Source: Kitasatospora papulosa (lineage in GTDB: Bacteria; Actinomycetota; Actinomycetes; Streptomycetales; Streptomycetaceae). From it: a DNA stretch of 64,000 bases. Every line of letters begins with the position of its first letter. Position 1 is the first letter of the stretch. The translations under genes and the position numbers were made by a program. The notes under the pieces were generated by a model. It was not told the DNA's origin, made no database searches, and saw only the letters and a list, made by a program, of their open reading frames with translations. Shown here one piece after another: positions 7,633-16,930 of this stretch. Location of the stretch: the NCBI RefSeq assembly GCF_000717245.1, contig NZ_JNYQ01000013.1, positions 1 to 64,000 on the forward strand, read 5' to 3'.

Positions 7633-9842
7633 TTGTCGGTGTCGTCCTTCTTCTCGTCCTCTTCGCCCTCGATCACGGGGATGAGGGAGAGCTTGCCGCG
7701 GGAGTCGATCTCCGCGATCTCGACCTGGACCTTGGCGCCGACGCCGAGCACGTCCTCGACGTTCTCCACGCGCTTGCCACCGGCGAGCTTGCGGATCTGC
7801 GAGATGTGCAGCAGACCGTCCTTGCCGGGCATCAGGGAGACGAAGGCACCGAAGGTGGTGGTCTTGACGACCGTACCCAGGTAGCGCTCGCCGACCTCCG
7901 GCATGGTCGGGTTGGCGATGGCGTTGATCGTGGCGCGGGCGGCCTCGGCCTGCGAGCCCTGCTGGGCACCGATGTAGATGGTGCCGTCGTCCTCGATCGT
8001 GATGTCGGCGCCGGTGTCCTCCTGGATCTGGTTGATCATCTTGCCCTTGGGGCCGATGACCTCACCGATCTTGTCCACCGGGATCTTGACGGTGATGATC
8101 CGCGGGGCGTTCGGGGACATCTCGTCCGGGACGTCGATGGCCTCGTTCATGACGTCCAGGATGTGCAGACGCGCGTCACGGGCCTGCTTCAGCGCGGCGG
8201 CCAGGACCGAGGCGGGGATGCCGTCGAGCTTGGTGTCGAGCTGGAGCGCGGTCACGAACTGCTTCGTGCCGGCGACCTTGAAGTCCATGTCGCCGAACGC
8301 GTCCTCCGCACCGAGGATGTCGGTGAGGGCGACGTAGTGCGTCTTGCCGTCGATCTCCTGCGAGATCAGACCCATGGCGATACCGGCGACGGCGGCCTTG
8401 AGGGGCACACCGGCGTTCAGCAGGGACATGGTGGAGGCGCAGACCGAGCCCATGGACGTCGAGCCGTTGGAGCCCAGCGCCTCGGAGACCTGGCGGATCG
8501 CGTAGGGGAACTCCTCGCGCGACGGCAGCACCGGCACGATGGCGCGCTCGGCGAGCGCGCCGTGGCCGATCTCGCGGCGCTTGGGCGAACCCACGCGGCC
8601 GGTCTCACCGACGGAGTACGGCGGGAAGTTGTAGTTGTGCATGTAGCGCTTGCGGGTCACCGGGGAGAGGGTGTCCAGCTGCTGCTCCATGCGGAGCATG
8701 TTGAGGGTGGTGACGCCCAGGATCTGGGTCTCGCCACGCTCGAACAGCGCCGAGCCGTGCACGCGCGGGATGGCCTCGACCTCGGCGGCGAGCGTACGGA
8801 TGTCCGTGACGCCGCGGCCGTCGATGCGGACCTTGTCCTTGATGACGCGCTCGCGGACCAGCTTCTTGGTCAGCGCGCGGTAGGCACCCGAGATCTCCTT
8901 CTCGCGGCCCTCGAAGGCCGGGAGGAGCTTCTCGCCCGCGATCTCCTTGATGCGGTCCAGCTCGGCCTCACGCTCCTGCTTGCCGGCGATGGTCAGCGCC
9001 TTGGCGAGCTCGGTGCGGACGGCCTTGGTGAGCGCCTCCAGGACGTCGTCCTGGTAGTCGAGGAAGACCGGGAACTCGCCGGTGGGCTTGGCGGCCTTGG
9101 CGGCGAGGTCGGACTGCGCCTTGCAGAGCGTCTTGATGAAGGGCTTCGCGGCCTCGAGACCGGCGGCGACGACCTCTTCGGTCGGGGCCTCGGCACCGTC
9201 CTTGACGAGCTGGATGGTCTTCTCGGTGGCCTCGGCCTCGACCATCATGATCGCGACGTCGCCGTCCTCCAGGACGCGACCGGCGACGACCATGTCGAAG
9301 ACGGCGTCCTCGAGCTCGGTGTGCGTCGGGAAGGCGACCCACTGGCCCTTGATCAGGGCCACACGGGTGGCACCGATCGGACCGGAGAAGGGCAGGCCCG
9401 CCAGGATCGTGGAGGCGGAGGCGGCGTTGATCGCGACAACGTCGTACAGGTGGTCGGGGTTGAGCGCCATGATCGTCTCGACGATCTGGATCTCGTTGCG
9501 CAGGCCCTTCTTGAAGGAGGGGCGCAGCGGGCGGTCGATCAGGCGGCAGGTGAGGATCGCGTCCTCGGAGGGCCGGCCTTCACGGCGGAAGAAGGAGCCG
9601 GGGATCTTGCCGGCCGCGTACTGCCGCTCCTCGACGTCCACCGTGAGGGGGAAGAAGTCGAGCTGGTCCTTGGGCCGCTTGGAAGCGGTGGTGGCCGACA
9701 GCACCATGGTGTCGTCGTCCAGGTACGCGACGGCGGAGCCTGCGGCCTGCTTGGCCAGGCGGCCCGTCTCGAAGCGGATGGTGCGGGTGCCGAAGGTGCC
9801 GTTGTCGATCACGGCTTCGGCGTAGTGGGTCTCGTTCTCCAC
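7629..9842 (-). CDS. pnp: Polynucleotide phosphorylase
   Basis: PNPase degrades RNA from the 3' end with phosphate and, in Streptomyces, also adds 3' tails. The 737-residue protein has two RNase PH-like cores separated by an alpha-helical domain. The catalytic core shows FFRREGRPSE, GSNGSTSMGS and DILGAEDAFGDMDFK; a KH domain (IGEVIGPKGKMI) and an S1 domain (GAFVSLMPGKDGLLHIS) follow, then an acidic tail. I prefer GTG at 9842 over ATG at 9857 because GGAG lies nine bases before it and family proteins begin with ENETHYAEA. It follows rpsO after a long structured leader and overlaps the M16 gene. Confidence 0.96.
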   Translation of the reverse strand: MENETHYAEAVIDNGTFGTRTIRFETGRLAKQAAGSAVAYLDDDTMVLSATTASKRPKDQLDFFPLTVDVEERQYAAGKIPGSFFRREGRPSEDAILTCRLIDRPLRPSFKKGLRNEIQIVETIMALNPDHLYDVVAINAASASTILAGLPFSGPIGATRVALIKGQWVAFPTHTELEDAVFDMVVAGRVLEDGDVAIMMVEAEATEKTIQLVKDGAEAPTEEVVAAGLEAAKPFIKTLCKAQSDLAAKAAKPTGEFPVFLDYQDDVLEALTKAVRTELAKALTIAGKQEREAELDRIKEIAGEKLLPAFEGREKEISGAYRALTKKLVRERVIKDKVRIDGRGVTDIRTLAAEVEAIPRVHGSALFERGETQILGVTTLNMLRMEQQLDTLSPVTRKRYMHNYNFPPYSVGETGRVGSPKRREIGHGALAERAIVPVLPSREEFPYAIRQVSEALGSNGSTSMGSVCASTMSLLNAGVPLKAAVAGIAMGLISQEIDGKTHYVALTDILGAEDAFGDMDFKVAGTKQFVTALQLDTKLDGIPASVLAAALKQARDARLHILDVMNEAIDVPDEMSPNAPRIITVKIPVDKIGEVIGPKGKMINQIQEDTGADITIEDDGTIYIGAQQGSQAEAARATINAIANPTMPEVGERYLGTVVKTTTFGAFVSLMPGKDGLLHISQIRKLAGGKRVENVEDVLGVGAKVQVEIAEIDSRGKLSLIPVIEGEEDEKKDDTDK

Positions 9843-9901
9843 TAGTGATTTCTCCATACTCGTCGTCTTTCGTCCTGCCGCCCGTGTGGCGGAGGACGGT
9901 G

Positions 9902-10005
9902 CGGAGAAGCGCGCCGTGTGTGCGGGCCGGTCTTCGATCGAAGCTCCCGGGCGTTGCCCCGGGGGCCACTACCGAGGACCGGCGGCGGCCGTGGCGCGCC
10001 TCTCC
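9902..10005 (-). promoter_or_regulatory. Long structured leader between rpsO and pnp
   Basis: Nested inverted repeats form one extended imperfect hairpin. The outer arms are around 9902-9917 and 9993-10005 (GCGCGCC with GGCGCGC plus flanks), the middle arms are 9926-9936 with 9973-9983, and an inner CCCGGG/CCCGGG element sits at the tip. In Streptomyces and in E. coli the rpsO-pnp intergenic hairpin is an RNase III substrate through which pnp expression is controlled. Position and length fit that role; cleavage here is inference. Confidence 0.7.
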
Positions 10006-10066
10006 TCGTTATGCTGTCGTGCTTCCAGGTTACTGAGCCGAACCCGGGTCACGCACGTACAGCAAA

Positions 10067-10100
10067 GGGAGCGGCCCCCTGGAACCGGGGTACCGCTCCC
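10067..10100 (-). terminator. Hairpin after rpsO (attenuator or terminator)
   Basis: The stem GGGAGCGG with CCGCTCCC, extended inside by CCCC/GGGG with a small internal mismatch, starts 13 bases past the rpsO stop and is followed by TTT on the minus strand. It probably allows partial read-through into pnp. Confidence 0.7.
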
Positions 10101-10113
10101 TCTCACAGCGTCC

Positions 10114-10404
10114 TTACTTGGCGCCGCCGGCCGCACCGCGGCGGATGCCGAGGCGGTCGACGAGCGCACGGAAGCGCTGGATGTCCTTCTTGGCAAGGTA
10201 CTGCAGGAGGCGGCGACGCTGGCCGACCAGGATCAGCAGACCACGACGGGAGTGGTGGTCGTGCTTGTGCGTCTTGAGGTGCTCCGTCAGGTCCGAGATC
10301 CGGCGGGAGAGCATGGCGACCTGGACCTCGGGGGATCCGGTGTCACCCTCCTTCTGGGCGAACTCGGACATGATCTGCTTCTTCGTAGCGGCGTCGAGCG
10401 GCAC
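10114..10404 (-). CDS. rpsO: 30S ribosomal protein S15
   Basis: S15 binds the central domain of 16S rRNA early in 30S assembly. The 96-residue protein matches the family closely (FAQKEGDTGSPEVQ, LTEHLKTHKHDHHSRRGL, RRRLLQYL). The GTG start is preceded by GAGGAG. rpsO-pnp is a standard pair. The 190 bases between rpsO and the end of eccD should hold its promoter; I could not assign -35 and -10 boxes there with confidence. A weak 6-bp stem CCCCTG/CAGGGG at about 10441-10462 could be part of its leader. Confidence 0.97.
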   Translation of the reverse strand: MPLDAATKKQIMSEFAQKEGDTGSPEVQVAMLSRRISDLTEHLKTHKHDHHSRRGLLILVGQRRRLLQYLAKKDIQRFRALVDRLGIRRGAAGGAK

Positions 10405-10593
10405 GCGTACTCCTCTTGATGTTCGATGCGCCCACGAGTGCCCCTGGTCTTGATCTCAGGGGAGCTTCCGTGACTCGGAGGCGAAGGTCCGATGAGCGCA
10501 GCCCTCAGGAGGATTCCCGGAGGCGCGTACACAAACGGCCGTCACACAGCGTACCAGTCGCTGCGGGCCCGTCCGTCCGTGGTGCCGCCCGGG

Positions 10594-12102
10594 TCAGCTG
10601 GTGAGGGCCCGGATCGAGTGGTAGACGTCGAAGACCGCCAGGCACAGCGGCAGCAGCGTCAGCAGGACGAAGGCCTCCGCGATCTCCAGGAAGCGGCCCC
10701 AGAACGGGGTGACGCCCTTGCGCGGGACGATCAGCCCTATGGCGGTGATCAGCGCGGCGACGCCGGCGACCGCGGCGGTGAGCCAGATCGTACGGATGTC
10801 GAGTCCCGCGCTGTCGCCCTTCAGCGCCTCGCGGATCAGGTCGACCGGCGGGTTGAGCGACAGCCCGAGGCCGAGGAGCACCAGTGAGGCGAGGCCCGCG
10901 CCCAGGGCGCAGCCGACCTGGGCGGTGTAGCGGAACAGGTGGGCGCGCATCAGCATCGCGACCCCGGTGGCGAGCGCCAGGAGCTGGCCCCAGACGCTGT
11001 CCGAGAAACCGAGCACCGCCGTGGCACCCACGGCCACCAGCGCGCAGCCCCCGGCGAGGCCGAGGAGCAGCTCGTGCCCGCGTCGCGCCTGGGCGGCGAT
11101 GCGGTCGGCGTCGACCGGGCCCTGCGGTGCCGGGTCGGACGTCCCGTAGTCACCGACGGTGGTGCGGGGCGGCTCGAAGCCGATGGGGAGGCGCGCGAAG
11201 CGGGTGGAGAGCCCGGGCAGGAAGGCGAGGAGGCCCACGGAGAGAGGGGCGCACACGGCGGCGGTCTCGGCCGGCTCCATGCCGGTCAGGATCGCGACGA
11301 AGGTCACCAGCACGCCGATGGCGGAGGCGAAGACGAAGGCGACGAACGTGCCGTCGCCCTCGGGGGCGGCGATCATGAGGATCACCGACGCCACCAGCAC
11401 GGCGGCGCAGGCGAGCAGGAACTGCAGCCTGCCGACGCCCTGGCCCTCGCTGAGCGGCAGGAGCCCGGCACCGGCGACGGCGGAGTTGGTGAGTGCGCCG
11501 ATGCCCAGCGCGATGGACGAGCCGCGGTCCGCGTAGACGCGTGCGCGTACGCAGGCGAGCGCGAGGAGGAGTACGGCGGTGACGGCGGCCAGGATGCCCG
11601 GGAGGCCGTGCATGTCGTGCCGGATGTCGGAGGTCCAGAGCACGAAGCCGAGCAGGACGAGCAGGACCGACCCGCCGAAGAGCCCGGCCGAGCGCATGAG
11701 GCTGTCGCCCCAGAGGGTGCGGTCCTTGGCGACCGCGGTGGCGACCGCGTCGGAGACGTCGTCGAAGACCGCGGGGGGCAGCGACTCGGAGAAGGGCCGC
11801 AGGGACAGGAGCTCCCCGTCGAGGATGCGCTGGCCGGCCAGCGTGCGCCCGCTGTCGAGGACGGTGCCGTCGCGGCGCACCAGGTGGTATCCGACCGGGG
11901 CGCCCTGGGCGGGGCTCTGGCCCGAGAGCCGCAGGATCTCGGGGTAGAGGTCGGCGACGGCGATGTCCTCGGGGAGCGCCACGTCGACACGGCTGTCGGG
12001 CGCGACGACCGTGACCCGGCAGAAGCCGGTTCCGTTGCCGGCCGGAACTCCGGGACCCGGCCGACCGGATCCGGTAGCCGCGGTTTGGGCCGTCATAGTC
12101 AC
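10594..12102 (-). CDS. eccD: Type VII secretion integral membrane protein EccD
   Basis: EccD forms the multi-helix membrane vestibule of the ESX translocon. The 502-residue protein has a ubiquitin-like N-terminal domain (about residues 28-105: CRVTVVAPDSRVDVALPE, a YHLVRRDG segment) followed by about eleven hydrophobic helices to the C-terminus, the standard EccD layout. I chose GTG at 12102 because GGGGGAG lies six bases upstream and residues before it look non-coding. It is transcribed away from eccC; 12103-12341 should contain the divergent promoters. Identification is strong given the neighbouring eccC, eccB, eccE and esx genes. Confidence 0.92.
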   Translation of the reverse strand: MTMTAQTAATGSGRPGPGVPAGNGTGFCRVTVVAPDSRVDVALPEDIAVADLYPEILRLSGQSPAQGAPVGYHLVRRDGTVLDSGRTLAGQRILDGELLSLRPFSESLPPAVFDDVSDAVATAVAKDRTLWGDSLMRSAGLFGGSVLLVLLGFVLWTSDIRHDMHGLPGILAAVTAVLLLALACVRARVYADRGSSIALGIGALTNSAVAGAGLLPLSEGQGVGRLQFLLACAAVLVASVILMIAAPEGDGTFVAFVFASAIGVLVTFVAILTGMEPAETAAVCAPLSVGLLAFLPGLSTRFARLPIGFEPPRTTVGDYGTSDPAPQGPVDADRIAAQARRGHELLLGLAGGCALVAVGATAVLGFSDSVWGQLLALATGVAMLMRAHLFRYTAQVGCALGAGLASLVLLGLGLSLNPPVDLIREALKGDSAGLDIRTIWLTAAVAGVAALITAIGLIVPRKGVTPFWGRFLEIAEAFVLLTLLPLCLAVFDVYHSIRALTS

Positions 12103-12341
12103 GTGCTGCTCCCCCTCATGATGCTCATGGACTCCTGAAAACGCACCCCTGGATCGAGGGCTCGACCTGCGTCCCGAATGACCCGTTTTTTTGCGGTAGT
12201 TAGCGGATGCGTACACGCGTCGCGACACCCTACCGCCCTCGGGTCACCGGGCACGCCAGTAGGATCCTCCCGCGGACGGAACCCCGTCGCCACGGGGGCG
12301 CCGATAGGAACAGTTCCGTCCGGCAAGGGATTTGGTGAGCT

Positions 12342-15300
12342 GTGAGCCACATTGTCGTGAAGCGCCCACCGCGGGCCCTCCCCTCCGAAGTTCCGGGCGA
12401 GCAGGTGCAGTTGCAACCTCCGCCGGAGTTGCCCCGCGGGCAGCAGGAGGGGGTGATGATGCAACTGCTGCCGATGCTCGGTATGGGTGGTTCCGTCGTC
12501 TTCTTCTTCATGACCCCGAACCCGATCATGCGGATCATGGGCATGATCATGATTGCGTCGACGATCGCGATGGCCATCTCGATGCTCGTCCGCTTCCGGC
12601 GCGGCACCCAGGGTCAGCTGGCGGACATGCGGCGCGACTACCTGAAGTATCTGACGCAGACCCGGCGCGCCGTGCTGAGGACCGCCCGTCAGCAGCGCGA
12701 CGCGCAGTTCTACCTCCACCCGTCCCCGGAGCAGCTGTGGGCCCTGGTGGCCGAGGGCAGCCGGGTGTGGGAGCGCCGTGTGGGGGACGCCGACTTCGCG
12801 CACGTACGCATCGGTCTGGGCGGCCAGGAACTCGCCACGCCGCTCGTCGCCCCCGACACCGCGCCGGTCGACGAGCTGGAGCCGCTGACCGCCGGGGCGA
12901 TGCAGCAGTTCCTGACGACGCACAGCACGCTGGACGGGCTGCCGATGGCGGTCTCGCTTCGCGCCTTCTACCACCTGACGATCAGCGGTGAGGCCGGATC
13001 CGCGCGTGCGACGGCCCGCGCGATGGTCGGGGCGCTCGCCTCGCTGCACTCCCCCGAGGACCTGGTCGTCGCCGTCGCGACCGGCCGCGACGCCGCTCCG
13101 CACTGGGAGTGGACGAAGTGGCTCCCGCACGTCCAGGTGCAGGGTTCCACCGACGGCGCCGGCAGCCGGCGCCTGATCACCACCAGCGTCGCGGAGCTCG
13201 AGGAGATGCTCGCGGGCCGCCTCGACGGCCGCCCCCGCTTCCAGCCCGGGGGCCAACCGCTCCTCGACCAGCCGCACGTCGTGGTCGTGCTCGACGGCGA
13301 GTCCGTGCCGGCGACGTCCGCACTCGCGTCGGCCGAGGGCCTTCAGGGCGTCACCGTCGTCGAGATCGTCACGGGCCAGGTCACCGGGGCGCGCGGCGGT
13401 CTCTCCATCGTGGTGGACCCCCACACGCTCCAGCTGGAGTCGGGGCACGGCCTGGTGTACGACGGTGTTCCCGACCTGCTGAGCCACGAGGCGGCGGAGG
13501 CGCTGGCGCGCCAGCTGGCGCCGCTCCACGTGGCCACCGGCGGGGACGACGACGAACCGCTGCTCGCCAATCTGGAGTTCACCGACCTGCTGAATCTCGG
13601 TGACGCGGCCTCGGTCGACGTGAGCCGGACCTGGCGGGCCCGCTCGCAGGCCGAGCGGCTCCGGGTCCCGATCGGCGTGGGCGAGGACGGCAGCCCGGTG
13701 ATGCTGGACCTCAAGGAGGCGGCACAGGAGGGAATGGGACCGCACGGGCTGTGTGTCGGCGCCACCGGTTCCGGCAAGTCCGAGCTGCTCCGCACGCTGG
13801 TCCTGGGTCTCGCCGTCACCCACACCTCGGAGACGCTGAACTTCGTCCTCGCGGACTTCAAGGGCGGTGCCACCTTCGCCGGAATGGCGCAGATGCCGCA
13901 TGTCGCCGCGGTGATCACCAACCTCGCCGACGACCTGACGCTGGTGGACCGCATGGGCGACTCCATCAGCGGTGAGCTCAACCGCCGCCAGGAGATGCTG
14001 CGCGACGCGGGCAACTACGCCAACATCCACGACTACGAGAAGGCGCGCGCCGCGGGTGCCCCGCTGCAGCCCATCCCCTCGCTCGTCCTGGTCATCGACG
14101 AGTTCAGCGAGCTGCTGACGGCCAAGCCCGACTTCATCGAGATGTTCGTCCAGATCGGCCGCATCGGCCGTTCGCTGGGCGTCCACCTCCTCCTGGCCTC
14201 GCAGCGCCTCGAGGAGGGGCGGCTGCGCGGCCTGGAGACCTATCTGTCGTACCGGATCGGCCTGCGTACGTTCTCCACGGGCGAGTCCCGTGCGGCGCTG
14301 GGCGTCCCGGACGCCTACCACCTGCCCAATGTGCCCGGTTCGGGTTATCTGAAGTACGGCACGGACGAGATGGTCCGCTTCAAGGCGGCGTACGTCTCCG
14401 GGGTGTACCGCTCGGGGGCGCAGCCCGCCGCGTCCTCCGGTCCGCTGCCCGTCGACCGCCGGCCGGTGCTGTTCACCGCGGCGCCGGTGCCGGTGCGCTA
14501 TGTGCAGCCGACGGTGGAGCCGGGCGTTCCCGAGGCGCGCAAGTCCGAGGACGACGCGCTGGCGGACACGGTCCTCGACGTGATCGTGCGCAGGCTGGAG
14601 GGCCGCGGGGCGTCGGCGCACCAGGTGTGGCTGCCCCCGCTGGACAATCCGCCGTCGCTGGACGAGCTCCTTCCGGGGCTGTCCGCGGTCGAGGGCCGCG
14701 GGCTGACCCAGCCCGGGTTCGAGGGCTCGGGACGTCTCGTCGTACCGCTGGGTGTGGTCGACAAGCCGTACGAGCAGCGCCGTGACACCCTCTACCGGGA
14801 CTTCTCCGGCGCGGCCGGCCACATGCAGATCACCGGCGGCCCGCAGTCGGGCAAGTCCACGCTGCTGCGGACGCTGATCGCCGGCTTCGCCCTGACCCAC
14901 ACGCCGCAGGAGGTGCAGTTCTACGGGCTGGACTTCGGTGGTGGCGGCATGGCCTCGGTCTCCGGGCTGCCCCACGTCGGAGGGATCGCCTCCCGGCTCG
15001 ACCCCGAGCGGGTGCGCCGTACGGTCTCCGAGGTGTACGGGATCATGGCCCGCCGTGAGGAGTACTTCCGCAGCGCGGGCATCGACTCCATCGCCACCTT
15101 CCGCCGGCTGAGGGCGCGGGGCGAGATCTCGGTGACGGACCAGCCGTGGGGCGACGTCTTCCTGATCATCGACGGCTGGGGCAACTTCCGTACGGACTAC
15201 GAGGCCCTGGAAGCGGCGGCCATCGACATCGCTCAGCGCGGTCTCGGCTACGGCATCCACCTGATCGTCACGGCGTCGCGTTCCATGGAGGTCCGGGCCA

Positions 15301-16310
15301 ACCTCAAGGACCACCTGATGAACCGGCTCGAACTGCGGCTCGGTGACGTCATGGACTCCGAGCTGGACCGCAAGGCCGCGGTCAACGTGCCTGCCGGTGT
15401 ACCCGGTCGCGGTCTCACGCCGGAGAAGCTGCACTTCATGGCGGCGGTGCCGCGGATCGACGGCATCAACTCCGACAGCGACCTCTCCGAGGCCACGGCG
15501 GCCATGAACCAGGAGGTCGCCCGGCACTGGACGGCGGCTCCCGCACCCGCCGTCCGGCTGCTGCCCCGCGAACTCCCGGTCCACGACCTGCCCGCGGGCT
15601 ACGCGCAGCCGGAGCGGGGCATCGCGTTCGGCATCGACGAGAACAACCTGGAACCGGTCTGGCTCGACTTCGAGCGGGACCCGTTCTTCCTGGTGTTCGG
15701 TGAGAGCGAGTCCGGCAAGTCCAACCTGCTGCGCATGCTCATCAAGCAGCTGACCGAGAGGTACGACGGGAACGCCGCGAAGTTCTTCGTCATCGACAAC
15801 CGGCGAGCGCTCCTGGACGTCACCCCCGCGACGCACCTCGCGGAGTACGTTCCCATGTCCAACAACATGGAGCACCACGCGGACGCGCTGTACGACCTGA
15901 TGAAGCGCCGTACGCCGTCGCCCGACGTCACGGCCCAGGAGCTCCGCGACCGCAGTTGGTGGAGCGGCCCGTCGGTGTTCGTGGTCGTCGACGACTACGA
16001 CCTGGTCTCGACGTCCAGCGGCAACCCGCTGTCGAAGCTCACGGAGATGCTGCCGTTCTCCCGTGACGTGGGGGTGCGGTTCATCATCGCGCGCAGCACG
16101 GCGGGAGCGGGCCGCGCGCTGTACGAGCCCTTCCTCCAGCGCATCCTGGAACTGGGGGCGCAGGGCGTGATGTTGTCCGGCGACCCGATCGAAGGGGACA
16201 TCCTCGGCAACGTACGTCCACGGCCGATGCCCCCGGGGCGCGGCGTCTTCGTCACCCGCCGGCGCGGGAACCCGCTGGTGCAGACGGGACTCATGGACGG
16301 GGACCGGTAG
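12342..16310 (+). CDS. eccC: Type VII secretion ATPase EccC (fused EccCa/EccCb)
   Basis: EccC is the FtsK/SpoIIIE-type motor that recognises Esx substrates and powers ESX export. The 1322-residue protein has two N-terminal transmembrane helices (about residues 47-82) and three ATPase domains with Walker A motifs GATGSGKS (473-480), GGPQSGKS (832-839) and GESESGKS (1120-1127). Only the first has an acidic DE Walker B (LVLVIDEFSE); the others read LIIDGWG and VVVDDYD, as expected for the regulatory second and third domains. The GTG start begins MSHIVVKRPPR. A strong terminator follows. It is one continuous gene, not the split form seen in some mycobacterial loci. Confidence 0.95.
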   Translation: MSHIVVKRPPRALPSEVPGEQVQLQPPPELPRGQQEGVMMQLLPMLGMGGSVVFFFMTPNPIMRIMGMIMIASTIAMAISMLVRFRRGTQGQLADMRRDYLKYLTQTRRAVLRTARQQRDAQFYLHPSPEQLWALVAEGSRVWERRVGDADFAHVRIGLGGQELATPLVAPDTAPVDELEPLTAGAMQQFLTTHSTLDGLPMAVSLRAFYHLTISGEAGSARATARAMVGALASLHSPEDLVVAVATGRDAAPHWEWTKWLPHVQVQGSTDGAGSRRLITTSVAELEEMLAGRLDGRPRFQPGGQPLLDQPHVVVVLDGESVPATSALASAEGLQGVTVVEIVTGQVTGARGGLSIVVDPHTLQLESGHGLVYDGVPDLLSHEAAEALARQLAPLHVATGGDDDEPLLANLEFTDLLNLGDAASVDVSRTWRARSQAERLRVPIGVGEDGSPVMLDLKEAAQEGMGPHGLCVGATGSGKSELLRTLVLGLAVTHTSETLNFVLADFKGGATFAGMAQMPHVAAVITNLADDLTLVDRMGDSISGELNRRQEMLRDAGNYANIHDYEKARAAGAPLQPIPSLVLVIDEFSELLTAKPDFIEMFVQIGRIGRSLGVHLLLASQRLEEGRLRGLETYLSYRIGLRTFSTGESRAALGVPDAYHLPNVPGSGYLKYGTDEMVRFKAAYVSGVYRSGAQPAASSGPLPVDRRPVLFTAAPVPVRYVQPTVEPGVPEARKSEDDALADTVLDVIVRRLEGRGASAHQVWLPPLDNPPSLDELLPGLSAVEGRGLTQPGFEGSGRLVVPLGVVDKPYEQRRDTLYRDFSGAAGHMQITGGPQSGKSTLLRTLIAGFALTHTPQEVQFYGLDFGGGGMASVSGLPHVGGIASRLDPERVRRTVSEVYGIMARREEYFRSAGIDSIATFRRLRARGEISVTDQPWGDVFLIIDGWGNFRTDYEALEAAAIDIAQRGLGYGIHLIVTASRSMEVRANLKDHLMNRLELRLGDVMDSELDRKAAVNVPAGVPGRGLTPEKLHFMAAVPRIDGINSDSDLSEATAAMNQEVARHWTAAPAPAVRLLPRELPVHDLPAGYAQPERGIAFGIDENNLEPVWLDFERDPFFLVFGESESGKSNLLRMLIKQLTERYDGNAAKFFVIDNRRALLDVTPATHLAEYVPMSNNMEHHADALYDLMKRRTPSPDVTAQELRDRSWWSGPSVFVVVDDYDLVSTSSGNPLSKLTEMLPFSRDVGVRFIIARSTAGAGRALYEPFLQRILELGAQGVMLSGDPIEGDILGNVRPRPMPPGRGVFVTRRRGNPLVQTGLMDGDR

Positions 16311-16329
16311 GACCGGCGGCCGGTGCGAG

Positions 16330-16364
16330 GCGGGTGGTGACGGGATCGATCCGTCACCACCCGC
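16330..16364 (+). terminator. Hairpin terminator of eccC
   Basis: A perfect 14-bp stem (16330-16343 with 16351-16364) with a 7-base loop GATCGAT begins 20 bases past the eccC stop. It separates the secretion gene from the terpene synthase region. Confidence 0.85.
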
Positions 16365-16930
16365 TTCTGCGTGCGGTCCGGCGGCAGACAGCCGGCAGCA
16401 GGCAGGCAGGGGATCCGGCTTCGAGCTCGGAAAGGCTCTCCGGCGATCGACGGCGGGCGCCCGCTTCCCCGTTGCTGCGTGCGCGCATGCGGGTGGCCAG
16501 AACTGGGCGGAATCACAACTGCTTGTAGGCGGCTTCCCGGCCAACGGGAATCGGGGGCTCGCCGGCAACCCCCACCGGGTGTCGGTGCACGGACCGACGA
16601 GGGGGCGACCGAGACGGCATGCAGCGCGATGACGGGGCCCACGGACGGCGGAACGTGGGCGCGTACGACCGGAATTGGTGAATCCTGAACCGGCAAGAGC
16701 CGCTTTCGGGCCAACTGCACACCGAGGACGATCAACCGCAAACACGGCGTGATCAACCACTTCGGTACGGCCCACGAGGGGCGGAGGTGTAACCGGACGC
16801 CTCCACAGTGTGGCGGGGAGGGTCCGACCCATGGGGCAACCCGGCTGGAAAGGGCTGTACCAGTTCCCTCCCCGCCTTGCTAACTTCCGGGACCCAGAGG
16901 CATTGAAAAGTACATGCGAAAAGGTGGTTC
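16365..16930 (+). other. Non-coding interval before the terpene synthase
   Basis: About 566 bases without a convincing gene: short frames here lack codon bias and ribosome binding sites. Base composition is more mixed than in the flanking genes. An 11-bp inverted repeat GGCGGGGAGGG/CCCTCCCCGCC lies at 16812-16822 and 16866-16876, shortly before the terpene synthase start, and could be a regulatory or leader element. The promoter of the terpene synthase must lie here. I see no insertion sequence ends. Confidence 0.5.

Noticed and set aside
12099..16832. A 1577-codon open frame on the minus strand opposite eccC
   Set aside because: It mirrors the codon bias of eccC, has no ribosome binding site and no domain, and is a usual artefact of high-GC coding DNA.
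16371..16900. Short frames in the interval before the terpene synthase considered as small genes
   Set aside because: None has a convincing ribosome binding site, codon bias or recognisable sequence.
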